The notes below the pieces were generated by a model that was not told the origin of the DNA, did not search any database, and saw only the letters and a program-made list of their open reading frames with translations. A stretch of DNA of 64,000 nt from Ectopseudomonas alcaliphila (GTDB taxonomy: Bacteria > Pseudomonadota > Gammaproteobacteria > Pseudomonadales > Pseudomonadaceae), in NCBI RefSeq assembly GCF_900101755.1, contig NZ_FNAE01000014.1, positions 1 through 64,000 of the forward strand, read 5' to 3'. The position numbers and the translations under genes are program-made. This document shows, piece by piece, positions 23,480 through 32,750 of this stretch (the stretch's first letter is position 1; each line of letters starts with the position of its first letter).

Positions 23480-25252
23480 TCAGTCCGCATGCCGGGCATG
23501 ACCCGGCATCGCGTCATCACCATGATCGCTCAGGTAGGCTTCGACGGCCGCACTGACCGTTGGTTGAAGATGCTGCGCTTGATCGCCATGCAGCAACCCG
23601 AAGCGCCGCAGCTTGTCCTTGAGCGGCCCCTTGACCTCCGCGAAGTGCAGTTCGATGCCGGCGTCCGCCAGCATTCGTTCCAGGTCGCCAAGCATGTCGG
23701 CAGAGGTCACGTCGATGCTGGTAACCGGCTCGGCAGCGATCACCACGCGGCGCACCGGCGCGGGGGCTCGCTCCAGCGCCTGCAGCAGGCATTGCTGGAA
23801 GAGCTCGGCATTGGCGAAGAACAGCGGGGCGTCCCAGCGAAACAGCAGCAGGCCGGGTATCTGCCTTGCATCGGGGTGTCGCTTGATGTCATGGAAACCG
23901 CGTATGCCCTCTACCTGGCCGAGAACGGTGTAGTAAGGGCGCCAGCCGTCCCAGAGAAACTCGATCACCGCCAGCACCACGGCAATGCCGATGCCGGGGA
24001 TCACGCCGAAGGTCACCACGCCGGCGAAGCAGGCCATCGACAGCCAGAACTCCCATTGCTGCACACGGAATATGCGCCGCAGGTCGGTGACCACGAACAG
24101 GCCGATGACAGCGGCAATCACCACCGCGGCCAGCGCACTGGTAGGCAGGTGCTGCATCAGGTCCGGGGCTAGCACCAGCAGCAGGGCGACGCTCAGGGCG
24201 CCGACGATACCGGCGACCTGGGTCATGGCGCCTGCCGCCTCGGCGACCGGCGTGCGTGACGAGCTGCTGCTGATGGGAAAACCCTGGAACAAGCCGCCGG
24301 CCAGGTTCGCCGCGCCAAGGGCGACCAGCTCCTGATTGGGGTCTACCTGGCGTCCGGTACGGGCTGCATAGGTACGCGACAGCACGCTGGTGTCGGCGAA
24401 TGCGACCAGTGCGACGGCGATGCCGCCCAGCACCACGCTGGCCAGATCGACGCCGCTCAGCCAGGGCAGGGTGAAATTGGGCAGCCCCTGGGGGAGTTCG
24501 CCGAGCACCTGCACGGCCTGAGTATCGAGATCGAACAGGGCGACAGCCAGGGTTGCCAGGGTCACGGCGATGAGGATGCCGGGCAATTGCTTGAAGCGGC
24601 TCAGCAGCAGGATCAAGGCCAGTGTGCCGGCGCCGACGAGCAGGCTGTAGAGGTGGGCCTGGCCCTCGATCAGCGCGCTGGCGATTGCCCGGATGTCACT
24701 GAGCGGACCCTGGCTGTCGATGCTAAAGCCGAACAACTTGGGCGCCTGGCTGATCAGCACGCTCAGCGCAATACCGTTCATGTAGCCATAGCGGATGGGC
24801 TTGGACAGCAACTCGGTGATGAACCCCAGGCGCAGTAGCCCGGCAATCAGGCAGGTAAGGCCGGCCACCACGGCCATCATGCTGGCCAGGGTAACCGCAC
24901 GCACCGGGTCGCCGCCGGAGAGTGGCAGCACCACGGCGAGAATCAGCGCCGCCAGGGCCGAGTCCGGGCCGAGCACGAGAATACGGCTGGGGCCGAACAG
25001 GGCGTAAGCCAGCAGTGGCACGATGGTCGCGTACAGACCGTAGATGCCTGGCACGCCGGAGGCCTCGGCATAGGCAATGCCCACCGGCACCAGCATGGTG
25101 GTCAGCACCAGGCCGGCGGCAATGTCCTTCGGCAGCCAGGCGAGGCGATAGTCCTTGAGCAGTTGCAGGCCCGGAAGCCAGCGTAGCCAGCCGCGCTGTT
25201 GCGAAGTGGCAGGAAGCGGCGTGTGTGGCTTGCTTGCAGGGGCTGGTGGCAT
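23480..25252 (-). CDS. SulP family anion permease with STAS domain
   Basis: 590 residues. About 10-12 membrane segments (e.g. DIAAGLVLTTMLVPVGIAYA and GLYATIVPLLAYALFG), with the SulP signature region GPDSALAALILAV. A C-terminal STAS domain at about 440-560 includes LFRWDAPLFFANAELFQQ. SulP proteins carry sulfate, bicarbonate or dicarboxylates; this sequence alone does not say which. ATG at 25252 gives MPPAPASKPHTPLPATS, directly before a conserved-looking RLAWLPKD; longer readings add an implausible Cys-rich leader. It is divergent from the GMC oxidoreductase and convergent with the DUF533 gene (14 bp apart). Confidence 0.92.
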   Translation of the reverse strand: MPPAPASKPHTPLPATSQQRGWLRWLPGLQLLKDYRLAWLPKDIAAGLVLTTMLVPVGIAYAEASGVPGIYGLYATIVPLLAYALFGPSRILVLGPDSALAALILAVVLPLSGGDPVRAVTLASMMAVVAGLTCLIAGLLRLGFITELLSKPIRYGYMNGIALSVLISQAPKLFGFSIDSQGPLSDIRAIASALIEGQAHLYSLLVGAGTLALILLLSRFKQLPGILIAVTLATLAVALFDLDTQAVQVLGELPQGLPNFTLPWLSGVDLASVVLGGIAVALVAFADTSVLSRTYAARTGRQVDPNQELVALGAANLAGGLFQGFPISSSSSRTPVAEAAGAMTQVAGIVGALSVALLLVLAPDLMQHLPTSALAAVVIAAVIGLFVVTDLRRIFRVQQWEFWLSMACFAGVVTFGVIPGIGIAVVLAVIEFLWDGWRPYYTVLGQVEGIRGFHDIKRHPDARQIPGLLLFRWDAPLFFANAELFQQCLLQALERAPAPVRRVVIAAEPVTSIDVTSADMLGDLERMLADAGIELHFAEVKGPLKDKLRRFGLLHGDQAQHLQPTVSAAVEAYLSDHGDDAMPGHARHAD

Positions 25253-25431
25253 CGCGGACGGGCTCAGGCAGGAATGCTTGCAAGTAAAGCGCAGAGCGCA
25301 GGTGCTGCACCATAGCTGCGAGTCGATGGGCGCGCATTCAGCCGCTGCATCAGACCAAAAGATCATGCATCCTCGCCCCCGGCTTGTTTTAGGCTGTTGG
25401 CCAATTACAAGAACGACGCGCGAGGATGCTT

Positions 25432-27084
25432 ATGTCGCAACTGCCACTGGATGCATACGACTACCTGATCGTCGGCGCTGGCCCCGCTGGCTGCCTGCTG
25501 GCCAATCGGCTCTCAGCCGAGCCTGGCGTCAGCGTGCTGCTGATCGAGGCGGGTGGGCGCGATAATTACCCCTGGATTCATATTCCGGTCGGCTACCTCT
25601 ACTGCATCGGCAACCCGCGCACCGACTGGTGCTACAACACCGAGGCCGACCCTGGCCTGCATGGCCGCTCGCTGAAATATCCGCGTGGCCGCGTGCTCGG
25701 TGGCAGCTCCTCGATCAACGGCATGATCTATATGCGCGGCCAGGCCGCCGACTACGACGGCTGGGCCGCTGCGGGCAATCCCGGCTGGGCCTGGCGCGAT
25801 GTGTTGCCGCTGTTCAAGCGTTCGGAGAACCATTTTGCCGGCACGAACGAGTTGCACGGCGGCGATGGCGAGTGGCGAGTCGAACGCCAGCGTCTGTCCT
25901 GGGAGATTCTCGAAGCCTTCCGGGATGCAGCGGCGCAGAGCGGTATCGCCAGCGTCGATGATTTCAACGGTGGGGACAACGAAGGCTGCAGCTACTTTCA
26001 GGTCAACCAGAAGCGCGGCGTGCGCTGGAATGCCTCCAAGGCCTTTCTGCGTGACATTCGCCAGCGTCCCAACCTGCATGTGCTGACCGGCGCCGAAGCC
26101 GAACGGTTGGAGCTGGACGAGGGGCGTGCCCGTACCCTGCATGTGCGTTGCCAGGGGCGTGCGCTGCACGTCACGGCGCGCCGCGAGATCATCCTGTGTG
26201 CCGGTGCCATCGGCTCGCCGGCATTGCTGCAGCGCTCCGGTATCGGTCCCAGGCCGCTGCTCGAAAGCCTGGGTATCGGCGTGCGCCATGAGCTGGCTGG
26301 CGTCGGCGAGAACCTGCAGGATCACCTGCAACTGCGTCTGATCTATCGCGTCGAGGGCGTGAAAACGCTCAACCGCATCGTGGCCACGTCCTGGGGCAAG
26401 CTGGGCATGGGCCTGGAGTATCTGCTCAGGCGCAGCGGGCCGCTGTCCATGGCGCCCAGCCAGCTCGGCGCCTTCGCCAAGTCCGACCCCGGCCAGGCGC
26501 GCGCCAACCTGCAGTATCACGTGCAGCCATTGTCGCTGGAGCGCTTCGGTGAGCCCTTGCACGATTTCCCGGCCTTCACCGCATCGGTATGCAACCTGCG
26601 CCCGCTCAGCCGCGGTAGCGTTCAGATCGCCTCGGTCGATGCCAGCGTCGCCCCCCTGATTCGCCCCAACTATCTCAGTGATGAGCGGGATCTGTGCGTG
26701 GCCGCCGACGCCATCCGTCTGACCCGGCGCATCGTTGCCGCGCCCGCCCTGGCGGGCTACCGGCCCGAGGAATACAAGCCGGGGCCGCAGTACCATAGCG
26801 AGGAAGACCTGCAGCGCGCGGCGGGCGAGATCGGCACCACCATCTTCCATCCGGTCGGCACCTGCGCCATGGGCCAGGGCCGTGAGGCGGTGGTCGATGC
26901 CCGTCTGCGTGTGCATGGTATCGCCGGTTTGCGTGTGGTCGACGCGTCGATCATGCCGAGCATCACCTCGGGCAACACTTGCTCGCCGGTACTGATGATC
27001 GCGGAGAAGGCGGCGCAGATGATCACCGAGGACGCGCAGCGTCAGGTCCGGGCTTCCTCGGTGCGCGAGCTTCAACCCAGTTGA
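25432..27084 (+). CDS. GMC-family FAD-dependent oxidoreductase (choline/alcohol dehydrogenase-like)
   Basis: 550 residues. The N-terminal FAD-binding motif is DYLIVGAGPAGCLLANRL. GMC signatures are RGRVLGGSSSINGMIYMRGQ and LCAGAIGSPALLQRSGIGP. C-terminal FHPVGTCAMG and SGNTCSPVLMIAEKAA supply the catalytic His and Asn region. It oxidises a primary alcohol in the cytoplasm or at the inner membrane; the substrate cannot be specified. ATG 25432 has GAGG at six bases; ATG 25426 is too close. No aldehyde dehydrogenase or choline-uptake gene is adjacent. Confidence 0.93.
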   Translation: MSQLPLDAYDYLIVGAGPAGCLLANRLSAEPGVSVLLIEAGGRDNYPWIHIPVGYLYCIGNPRTDWCYNTEADPGLHGRSLKYPRGRVLGGSSSINGMIYMRGQAADYDGWAAAGNPGWAWRDVLPLFKRSENHFAGTNELHGGDGEWRVERQRLSWEILEAFRDAAAQSGIASVDDFNGGDNEGCSYFQVNQKRGVRWNASKAFLRDIRQRPNLHVLTGAEAERLELDEGRARTLHVRCQGRALHVTARREIILCAGAIGSPALLQRSGIGPRPLLESLGIGVRHELAGVGENLQDHLQLRLIYRVEGVKTLNRIVATSWGKLGMGLEYLLRRSGPLSMAPSQLGAFAKSDPGQARANLQYHVQPLSLERFGEPLHDFPAFTASVCNLRPLSRGSVQIASVDASVAPLIRPNYLSDERDLCVAADAIRLTRRIVAAPALAGYRPEEYKPGPQYHSEEDLQRAAGEIGTTIFHPVGTCAMGQGREAVVDARLRVHGIAGLRVVDASIMPSITSGNTCSPVLMIAEKAAQMITEDAQRQVRASSVRELQPS

Positions 27085-27172
27085 GGTCGCGCTTGGGCGA
27101 ACGCATGCGCCGTTGATCCAGAGATCACTGATTGGTCGCCCAGAACGGGCTGCCAGCCCGCGCTGGCTCGGG

Positions 27173-27178
27173 TATAAT
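27173..27178 (+). promoter_or_regulatory. Consensus -10 box (TATAAT) ahead of prfB
   Basis: TATAAT at 27173-27178 is a perfect sigma-70 -10 hexamer 42 bp before the prfB start. No good -35 sits 16-18 bp upstream (the region is a GC-rich hairpin, GGGCTGCCAGCCC), so the promoter call rests on the -10 alone. Confidence 0.5.
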
Positions 27179-27219
27179 CGCCGGCTTTTCCGTCCGATTT
27201 GCCGCGAGCGCCGACTACC

Positions 27220-28315
27220 ATGGAAATCAATCCGATCCTCAACGCCATCAAGGACCTGTCCGAGCGAACCCAGTCAATTCGGGGGTATCTTTGACTACGA
27301 TCACAAGCATGATCGTCTGGTCGAAGTAAACCGCGAGCTGGAAGACGCCAGCGTCTGGAACAAGCCCGAGTACGCGCAAGCCCTGGGCCGTGAGCGCGCC
27401 ATGCTGGCGCAGATCGTCGAAACCATCGACGACCTCACCGGCAGCCTGGCCGATTCCAAGGATCTGCTGGACATGGCCGCCGAAGAGAACGACGAAGGCG
27501 CGGTGAACGACATCGCCGCCGAAGTCGAGCGCCTGCGCGAAATCCTCGAGAAGCTCGAATTCCGCCGCATGTTCAGCCACGAGATGGACCCGAACAACTG
27601 CTACCTGGACATCCAGGCCGGCTCCGGCGGTACCGAGGCGCAGGACTGGGCCAACATCCTGCTGCGCATGTACCTGCGCTGGGCCGACAAGCGCGGCTTC
27701 ACTGCCGAGATCGTCGAGCTGTCCGAGGGTGAAGTCGCCGGCATCAAGGGCGCCACCGTGCACATCAAGGGCGAGTACGCCTTCGGCTGGCTGCGTACCG
27801 AGATCGGCGTGCACCGCCTGGTGCGCAAGAGCCCGTTCGACTCCGGCGCCCGTCGCCACACCTCGTTCTCGGCGGTGTTCGTATCGCCCGAGATCGACGA
27901 CAAGGTCGAGATCGAGATCAACCCGGCTGACCTGCGTATCGACACCTACCGCTCCTCCGGTGCTGGTGGTCAGCACGTCAACACCACCGACTCGGCGGTG
28001 CGTATCACCCACGTGCCGACCAACACCGTGGTCGCCTGCCAGAACGAACGTTCCCAGCACGCCAACAAGGACACCGCCATGAAGATGCTGCGGGCCAAGT
28101 TGTACGAGCTGGAGATGATGAAGCGTAACGCCGCGTCCCAGGCCCTGGAGGACTCCAAGTCGGATATCGGCTGGGGCCATCAGATCCGTTCCTACGTGCT
28201 CGATGACTCGCGTATCAAGGATCTGCGTACCGGCGTCGAGCGTAGCGACTGCCAGAAGGTCCTCGATGGCGACCTCGACGGCTACCTCGAGGCCAGCCTC
28301 AAGCAGGGTCTTTAA
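27220..28315 (+). CDS. prfB: Peptide chain release factor 2, programmed +1 frameshift
   Basis: RF2 ends translation at UGA and UAA. The first 24 codons (27220-27291, MEINPILNAIKDLSERT..., ending GYL) run into an in-frame TGA at 27292; after a +1 shift the reading continues DYDHKHDRLVEVN to 28315, about 365 residues in total. The peptidyl-hydrolysis motif GGQ is in SSGAGGQHVNTTDSAVR, and the stop-recognition region SPFD in KSPFDSGARRHTS. It is followed by lysS in the conserved order, with a REPIN between. Control is autogenous: low RF2 lets the ribosome shift frame at the UGA. Confidence 0.96.
27281..27295 (+). promoter_or_regulatory. prfB +1 frameshift site
   Basis: GGGGGTATCTTTGAC. The GGGGG run is the Shine-Dalgarno-like stimulator, CTT (27289-27291) is the slippery codon, TGA (27292-27294) the in-frame stop and C the +4 base. 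This is the canonical RF2 site; the usual AGGGGG is CGGGGG here. Confidence 0.95.
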
Positions 28316-28325
28316 CCGCACCACT

Positions 28326-28387
28326 GTAGGAGCCAGCTTGCTGGCGATGCTCTTCGAGAGTGTGATCGCCAGCAAGCTGGCTCCTAC
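28326..28387. repeat. REPIN, GTAGGAGCCAGC type, with 23-bp perfect arms
   Basis: Left arm 28326-28348 (GTAGGAGCCAGCTTGCTGGC...) and right arm 28365-28387 are exact inverted copies around a 16-bp spacer. It is placed between prfB and lysS, 11 bp after the prfB stop, so a prfB-lysS transcript would contain a long stem at this point. Confidence 0.92.
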
Positions 28388-28428
28388 CAAACCCAATTGC
28401 ATATACACGCCAGGCAGATAAAGCGACC

Positions 28429-29931
28429 ATGAGCGACCAACAACTCGACCAGAACGAACTGCAACAGGAAGAAAACAAGCTGATTGCCCAGCGCAAGGAA
28501 AAGCTTGCTGCCGTCCGTGAGCAGGGCATTGCCTTCCCCAACGATTTCCGCCGCGACCGCCTGTGCGCCGACCTGCAGAAACAGTACGAGGGCAAGAGCA
28601 AGGAAGAGCTGGAGGCCGCTGCCATTCCGGTCAAGGTCGCTGGGCGCATCATGCTCAACCGTGGCGCCTTCATGGTCATCCAGGACACGTCCGGGCGCCT
28701 GCAGGTCTATGTCAACCGCAAGACCCTGCCGGCCGAGCAGCTGGAAGCGGTCAAGCACTTCGACCTGGGCGACATCATCGCCGCCGAGGGTACCCTGGCC
28801 CGCTCCGGCAAGGGCGATCTGTACGTCGACATGCAGAACGTGCGCCTGCTGACCAAGTCGCTTCGCCCGCTGCCGGACAAGCACCACGGCCTGACCGACA
28901 CCGAGCAGCGCTACCGCCAGCGCTACGTTGACCTGATCGTCAACGAGGACGTACGCCACACCTTCCGCGTGCGCTCGCAGGTGATCGCGCACATCCGCCG
29001 TTTCCTCAACGAGCGCGGTTTCCTCGAAGTGGAAACCCCGATGCTGCAGACCATCCCTGGCGGCGCGGCGGCCAAGCCGTTCGAGACCCATCACAACGCG
29101 CTGGACATGGCCATGTTCCTGCGTATCGCCCCGGAGCTGTACCTCAAGCGTCTGGTGGTCGGTGGTTTCGAGAAGGTGTTCGAAATCAACCGCAACTTCC
29201 GTAACGAAGGCGTTTCGACCCGGCACAACCCCGAGTTCACCATGCTCGAGTTCTACCAGGCCTACGCCGACTACCGCGACAACATGGACCTCACCGAGGA
29301 ACTGTTCCGCGAACTGGCCCTGGCCGTGCTGGGCAGCACCGACGTGCCGTACGGCGACAAGGTGTTCCACTTCGGCGAGCCGTTCGTGCGCCTGTCGGTG
29401 TACGACTCCATCCTCAAGTACAACCCGGAGATCACCGAGGCGGACCTGAACGACGTCGAGAAGGCCCGTGCCATCGCCAAGAAGGCTGGCGCCAAGGTGC
29501 TCGGCCACGAAGGCCTGGGCAAGCTGCAGGTGATGATTTTCGAAGAGCTGGTGGAGAGCAAGCTGGAGCAGCCGCACTTCATCACCGAGTATCCGTTCGA
29601 GGTGTCGCCGCTGGCGCGTCGTAACGACGACAATCCTAACGTCACCGACCGCTTCGAACTGTTCATCGGTGGCCGCGAGATCGCCAACGCCTATTCCGAG
29701 CTCAACGACGCCGAAGATCAGGCCGAGCGTTTCCTCGCCCAGGTGGCCGAGAAGGACGCCGGTGACGATGAGGCGATGCACTATGACGCCGACTTCGTTC
29801 GCGCCCTGGAGTACGGCATGCCGCCGACTGCCGGTGAAGGCATCGGCATCGACCGCCTGGTGATGCTGCTGACCAACTCGCCGTCGATCCGTGACGTCAT
29901 CCTGTTCCCGCATATGCGTCCGCAGGCTTGA
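28429..29931 (+). CDS. lysS: Lysyl-tRNA synthetase, class II
   Basis: 500 residues, normal. Charges tRNA-Lys. An N-terminal OB anticodon-binding domain (KVAGRIMLNRGAFMVIQDTS) precedes the class II core: motif 1 FLNERGFLEVETPMLQTIPG, motif 2 FRNEGVSTRHNPEFTMLEFY and motif 3 GEGIGIDRLVMLLTNSPSIR. A clear terminator lies 10 bp after the stop. Confidence 0.97.
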   Translation: MSDQQLDQNELQQEENKLIAQRKEKLAAVREQGIAFPNDFRRDRLCADLQKQYEGKSKEELEAAAIPVKVAGRIMLNRGAFMVIQDTSGRLQVYVNRKTLPAEQLEAVKHFDLGDIIAAEGTLARSGKGDLYVDMQNVRLLTKSLRPLPDKHHGLTDTEQRYRQRYVDLIVNEDVRHTFRVRSQVIAHIRRFLNERGFLEVETPMLQTIPGGAAAKPFETHHNALDMAMFLRIAPELYLKRLVVGGFEKVFEINRNFRNEGVSTRHNPEFTMLEFYQAYADYRDNMDLTEELFRELALAVLGSTDVPYGDKVFHFGEPFVRLSVYDSILKYNPEITEADLNDVEKARAIAKKAGAKVLGHEGLGKLQVMIFEELVESKLEQPHFITEYPFEVSPLARRNDDNPNVTDRFELFIGGREIANAYSELNDAEDQAERFLAQVAEKDAGDDEAMHYDADFVRALEYGMPPTAGEGIGIDRLVMLLTNSPSIRDVILFPHMRPQA

Positions 29932-29941
29932 TGCCAGACAG

Positions 29942-29965
29942 AAAGCCGCCTTCGGGCGGCTTTTT
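29942..29965 (+). terminator. Rho-independent terminator of lysS
   Basis: AAAGCCGCC, loop TTCG, then GGCGGCTTTTT: a 7-8 bp GC-rich stem with a UUCG tetraloop and a T5 tract. Confidence 0.93.
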
Positions 29966-30096
29966 GCTACTTGTCGTTGCACTTTTCACGGCGATTTCAC
30001 TGGGCGCCCGGCCTGTAAGCGAAACGGAGCCTTTTGCTTGCATGTCCAAGCCATTACTCTCCCTGTCATAACTAGAACCTAGAGGGTCGACCCACC

Positions 30097-30810
30097 GTGA
30101 GCTCCGTGCCTGCGTCCCCGAATGCCACCCAGGCAGCCAACGCCGTCGCCGAAAGCGTCCAGTACCAGGGCCGCAAGGCCAGTCGCCAGGGCAGTGAGCA
30201 GCGCCGTCAGGCGATTCTCGATGCGGCCATGCGCATCATCGTGCGCGATGGCGTGCGCGCGGTGCGCCATCGCGCGGTGGCGGCCGAGGCGCAGGTGCCC
30301 TTGTCCGCCACGACCTACTATTTCAAGGATATCGACGACCTGATCACCGATACCTTCGCCCAGTTCGTCGAGCGTAGCGCGGCGCATATGGCGGCGTTCT
30401 GGGCCAGTACCCAGGGGGCGTTGGAGGAGATGGTCGGGCGCCTGGATGGCGGCGAGCAGGCGCGTCGGCAACTGGCCGACGAGATCGCTGGGCTGGCGGT
30501 GCAGTACGTGCAGCGTCAGTTGCGTGAGCGTCGTGATCACCTGATCGTCGAGCAGGCGTTCCAGCAGGAAGCCCTGCTCAATCCGCGTCTCAGCGAGCTG
30601 GTGCGAGCCCACCGGCAGATCCTGCAGCAGGGGGTCACCCACTTCTTCGAGGTGCTGGGCTCGCGCCAGCCCGAGCAGGATGCCGTGCTGTTGACGGCCG
30701 CCATCGTGCGGATGGAGTATCAGGGCCTGCTGGACGGCGTAGAACACCTGGACAGCCAAGGAATGCTGGCCATCCTTAAACGCTACATGAATCTGGTTCT
30801 GGGGTTGTAA
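30097..30810 (+). CDS. TetR-family transcriptional regulator
   Basis: 237 residues. A 28-residue Ser/Ala/Gln-rich leader is followed by the TetR helix-turn-helix (AILDAAMRIIVRDGVRAVRH, then VPLSATTYYFKDIDDLI). A helical ligand domain follows. GTG 30097 has AGAGGG ten bases upstream; the next good in-frame start would cut into the DNA-binding domain. It follows lysS after a terminator, as in other pseudomonads, and precedes a lipoprotein gene by 43 bp. Ligand and targets unknown; the downstream lipoprotein operon is the obvious candidate target. Confidence 0.9.
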   Translation: MSSVPASPNATQAANAVAESVQYQGRKASRQGSEQRRQAILDAAMRIIVRDGVRAVRHRAVAAEAQVPLSATTYYFKDIDDLITDTFAQFVERSAAHMAAFWASTQGALEEMVGRLDGGEQARRQLADEIAGLAVQYVQRQLRERRDHLIVEQAFQQEALLNPRLSELVRAHRQILQQGVTHFFEVLGSRQPEQDAVLLTAAIVRMEYQGLLDGVEHLDSQGMLAILKRYMNLVLGL

Positions 30811-30853
30811 ACCGTCGATCATCGGGTCGAACGGTCTTCACAAGGAGAGCGTA

Positions 30854-31417
30854 ATGAAAGCCTGGCGCGCACTGGTCGCCCTGTCCTTCCTGCTGTTGAG
30901 TGGTTGCCTGGTCACCTTCAAGGACCCGATCCCGGCCAACGAGGCCGCACCCATCCCTCTGCTGGGCGAATGGACCCGGCAGGACGAGTGGGGCGATCAG
31001 CTGTTTCTGGAGATCACCCGTGCCGGCTCCAACCTCTACTTGGCGCGTATCTACGAAGGCAGCGCGGACAACGAAGGTGGCCTCGAGGAGTTCGGTTTCA
31101 CCGTCGCTCATCATGGCCGCCGCTGGTATCTCTCGGCGGGCTTGCCGAAGAGCCTGGGTGCCAACTTCGCCATCGCCGGTTTCGAGCTGACCAAGAACAA
31201 TGAACTGGTGCTTTACAACCTCGACACCGATCGCATCCTTCAGGACATGGGCAAGGGCCTGCTCGAAGGGCAGACCGTCCCCATGCCCGAAGCTGACGGT
31301 GCATTGATCACCAGCCCGCTGGACAAGGTGTTCGCCTACCTCGACGACCCGGCCAATGCCGATCTGTTCGTCGAGGTGGCGCGTTATCAGCGGGCCGCCG
31401 AGCAGGAATCGCAATGA
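30854..31417 (+). CDS. Lipoprotein, function unknown
   Basis: 187 residues. Signal peptide with lipobox: LVALSFLLLSGCLVTFKD, lipidated Cys at residue 17. The mature part contains LLGEWTRQDEWGDQLFLEIT and is beta-rich, with no catalytic motif that I recognise. AAGGAGAGCGTA precedes ATG 30854. The stop overlaps the ATG of the DUF1704 gene (ATGA), so the two products are probably made together. Confidence 0.85.
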   Translation: MKAWRALVALSFLLLSGCLVTFKDPIPANEAAPIPLLGEWTRQDEWGDQLFLEITRAGSNLYLARIYEGSADNEGGLEEFGFTVAHHGRRWYLSAGLPKSLGANFAIAGFELTKNNELVLYNLDTDRILQDMGKGLLEGQTVPMPEADGALITSPLDKVFAYLDDPANADLFVEVARYQRAAEQESQ

Positions 31418-32703
31418 ACAGCCAGCAAAAACTGGACGACTATCAACTCTGTATTCGTGCTCTCAGCGACCGTATCGTCGAAGCACAAACGCCCATCCGT
31501 GTACTCGATGCAGTGAAGTGGGACGACGGCATCCGCGACGGCTTTCTCAAGGCCAAGGGCAAGCAGCCGCCGGCAGTGAATCGCGACTACTACCTGAGTC
31601 GGCCGCTGGCCTTCGATGCCGCCGCGAAGAAGTTGGAATTCCAGAACATCGAGCGCGACATCACCCGCCAGCTCGGTCAGTTCAATCCGGTCGGTCAGAT
31701 CATGCGGCGCATGTGCAAGGAATACCGCATGGTGATCCGCATGCTCGAGGCCCGTGGTACCGAGGATTTCGGCCTGATCAGCCAGGAGCTGTATGGCGCT
31801 GCCTCCGACGCCTTCCATGCCGGTGATCCGACCCTGGCCGACCTCGGCCTGATGCTCTCCGACTACCTCAACAACATCGCCGCGCGAGGTGACCTGGAAG
31901 ACGAGGCCAAGACTCTCGGTGCCAGTGATGCGGTGAATATCCTGCAGCAGCGTCTGGCCGGGGTGTTCGGCGACGACACCATTCGCGTGTTCGAGTCCGA
32001 CGGTATTCTCGCCGATGCCGCGGCGGGCGCTGACTACATCAAGATCCGCAGCGATGCGCGTTTCAACGAGCGCGACGTCAAGGCGCTGGAAGTGCATGAA
32101 GGCCTGGTGCATGTCGGCACCACGCTCAACGGGCTCAACCAGCCGATCTGCACCTTCCTGGCCAAGGGGCCGCCTTCGTCGACCGTGACCCAGGAAGGTC
32201 TGGCCATTCTCATGGAAGTGATCGCCTTCGCCTCCTACCCGACGCGTTTGCGCAAGCTGACCAACCGCACTCGTGCCATCCACATGGCCGAGGAGGGCGC
32301 GGATTTTCTCGAGGTATTCGAGTTCTTCCGCGAGCAGGGCTATGGCCTGGAAGGGGGCTACAGCAACGCCAGCCGGGTGTTCCGCGGCTCCTTGCCGAAC
32401 GGGTTGCCGTTCACCAAGGACCTGTCGTACCTGAAGGGTTTCATCCTGATCTACAACTACATCCAGTTGGCGGTGCGCAAAGGCAAGCTGGAGCAGATCC
32501 CGCTGCTGTTCTGCGGCAAGACCACCCTGGAAGACATGCGCACCTTGCGCAAACTGGTGGACGAGGGCCTGGTGCAGCCGCCCAAGTATCTGCCAGCGCA
32601 GTTTCAGGATATGAACGCGCTGTCGGCCTGGATGTGCTTCTCCAACTTCCTCAACCATCTGAGCCTGGATCGCATCGAAGCGGACTACGCCAATATCCTC
32701 TGA
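31414..32703 (+). CDS. DUF1704 ('QEGLA motif') protein, candidate zinc metallopeptidase
   Basis: 429 residues. Annotated in databases as 'flavohemoglobin expression-modulating QEGLA motif protein'. The sequence EVHEGLVHVG holds an HExxxH signature (H228, E229, H233), and TQEGLAILME supplies a third acidic ligand (E261). The same arrangement marks the eukaryotic DUF1704 members now known as tubulin tyrosine carboxypeptidases (MATCAP). I infer a cytoplasmic metallo-carboxypeptidase; no bacterial substrate is known to me. It overlaps the lipoprotein gene by 4 bp and is followed by the Bax-inhibitor-like gene 47 bp later. Confidence 0.87.
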   Translation: MNSQQKLDDYQLCIRALSDRIVEAQTPIRVLDAVKWDDGIRDGFLKAKGKQPPAVNRDYYLSRPLAFDAAAKKLEFQNIERDITRQLGQFNPVGQIMRRMCKEYRMVIRMLEARGTEDFGLISQELYGAASDAFHAGDPTLADLGLMLSDYLNNIAARGDLEDEAKTLGASDAVNILQQRLAGVFGDDTIRVFESDGILADAAAGADYIKIRSDARFNERDVKALEVHEGLVHVGTTLNGLNQPICTFLAKGPPSSTVTQEGLAILMEVIAFASYPTRLRKLTNRTRAIHMAEEGADFLEVFEFFREQGYGLEGGYSNASRVFRGSLPNGLPFTKDLSYLKGFILIYNYIQLAVRKGKLEQIPLLFCGKTTLEDMRTLRKLVDEGLVQPPKYLPAQFQDMNALSAWMCFSNFLNHLSLDRIEADYANIL

Positions 32704-32750
32704 TCGGTGCCGCTCTGGCATCAGACTACCTCTGTAAAGGGATTTACCTC

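Noticed and set aside
25253..25366. 38-residue N-terminal extension of the SulP permease
   Set aside because: Cys-rich, no ribosome site, not typical of the family; ATG 25252 is preferred.
27113..27292. In-frame 5' extension of the main prfB frame
   Set aside because: Bypassing the UGA by an upstream start would destroy the conserved N-terminus; the +1 frameshift explains the reading exactly.
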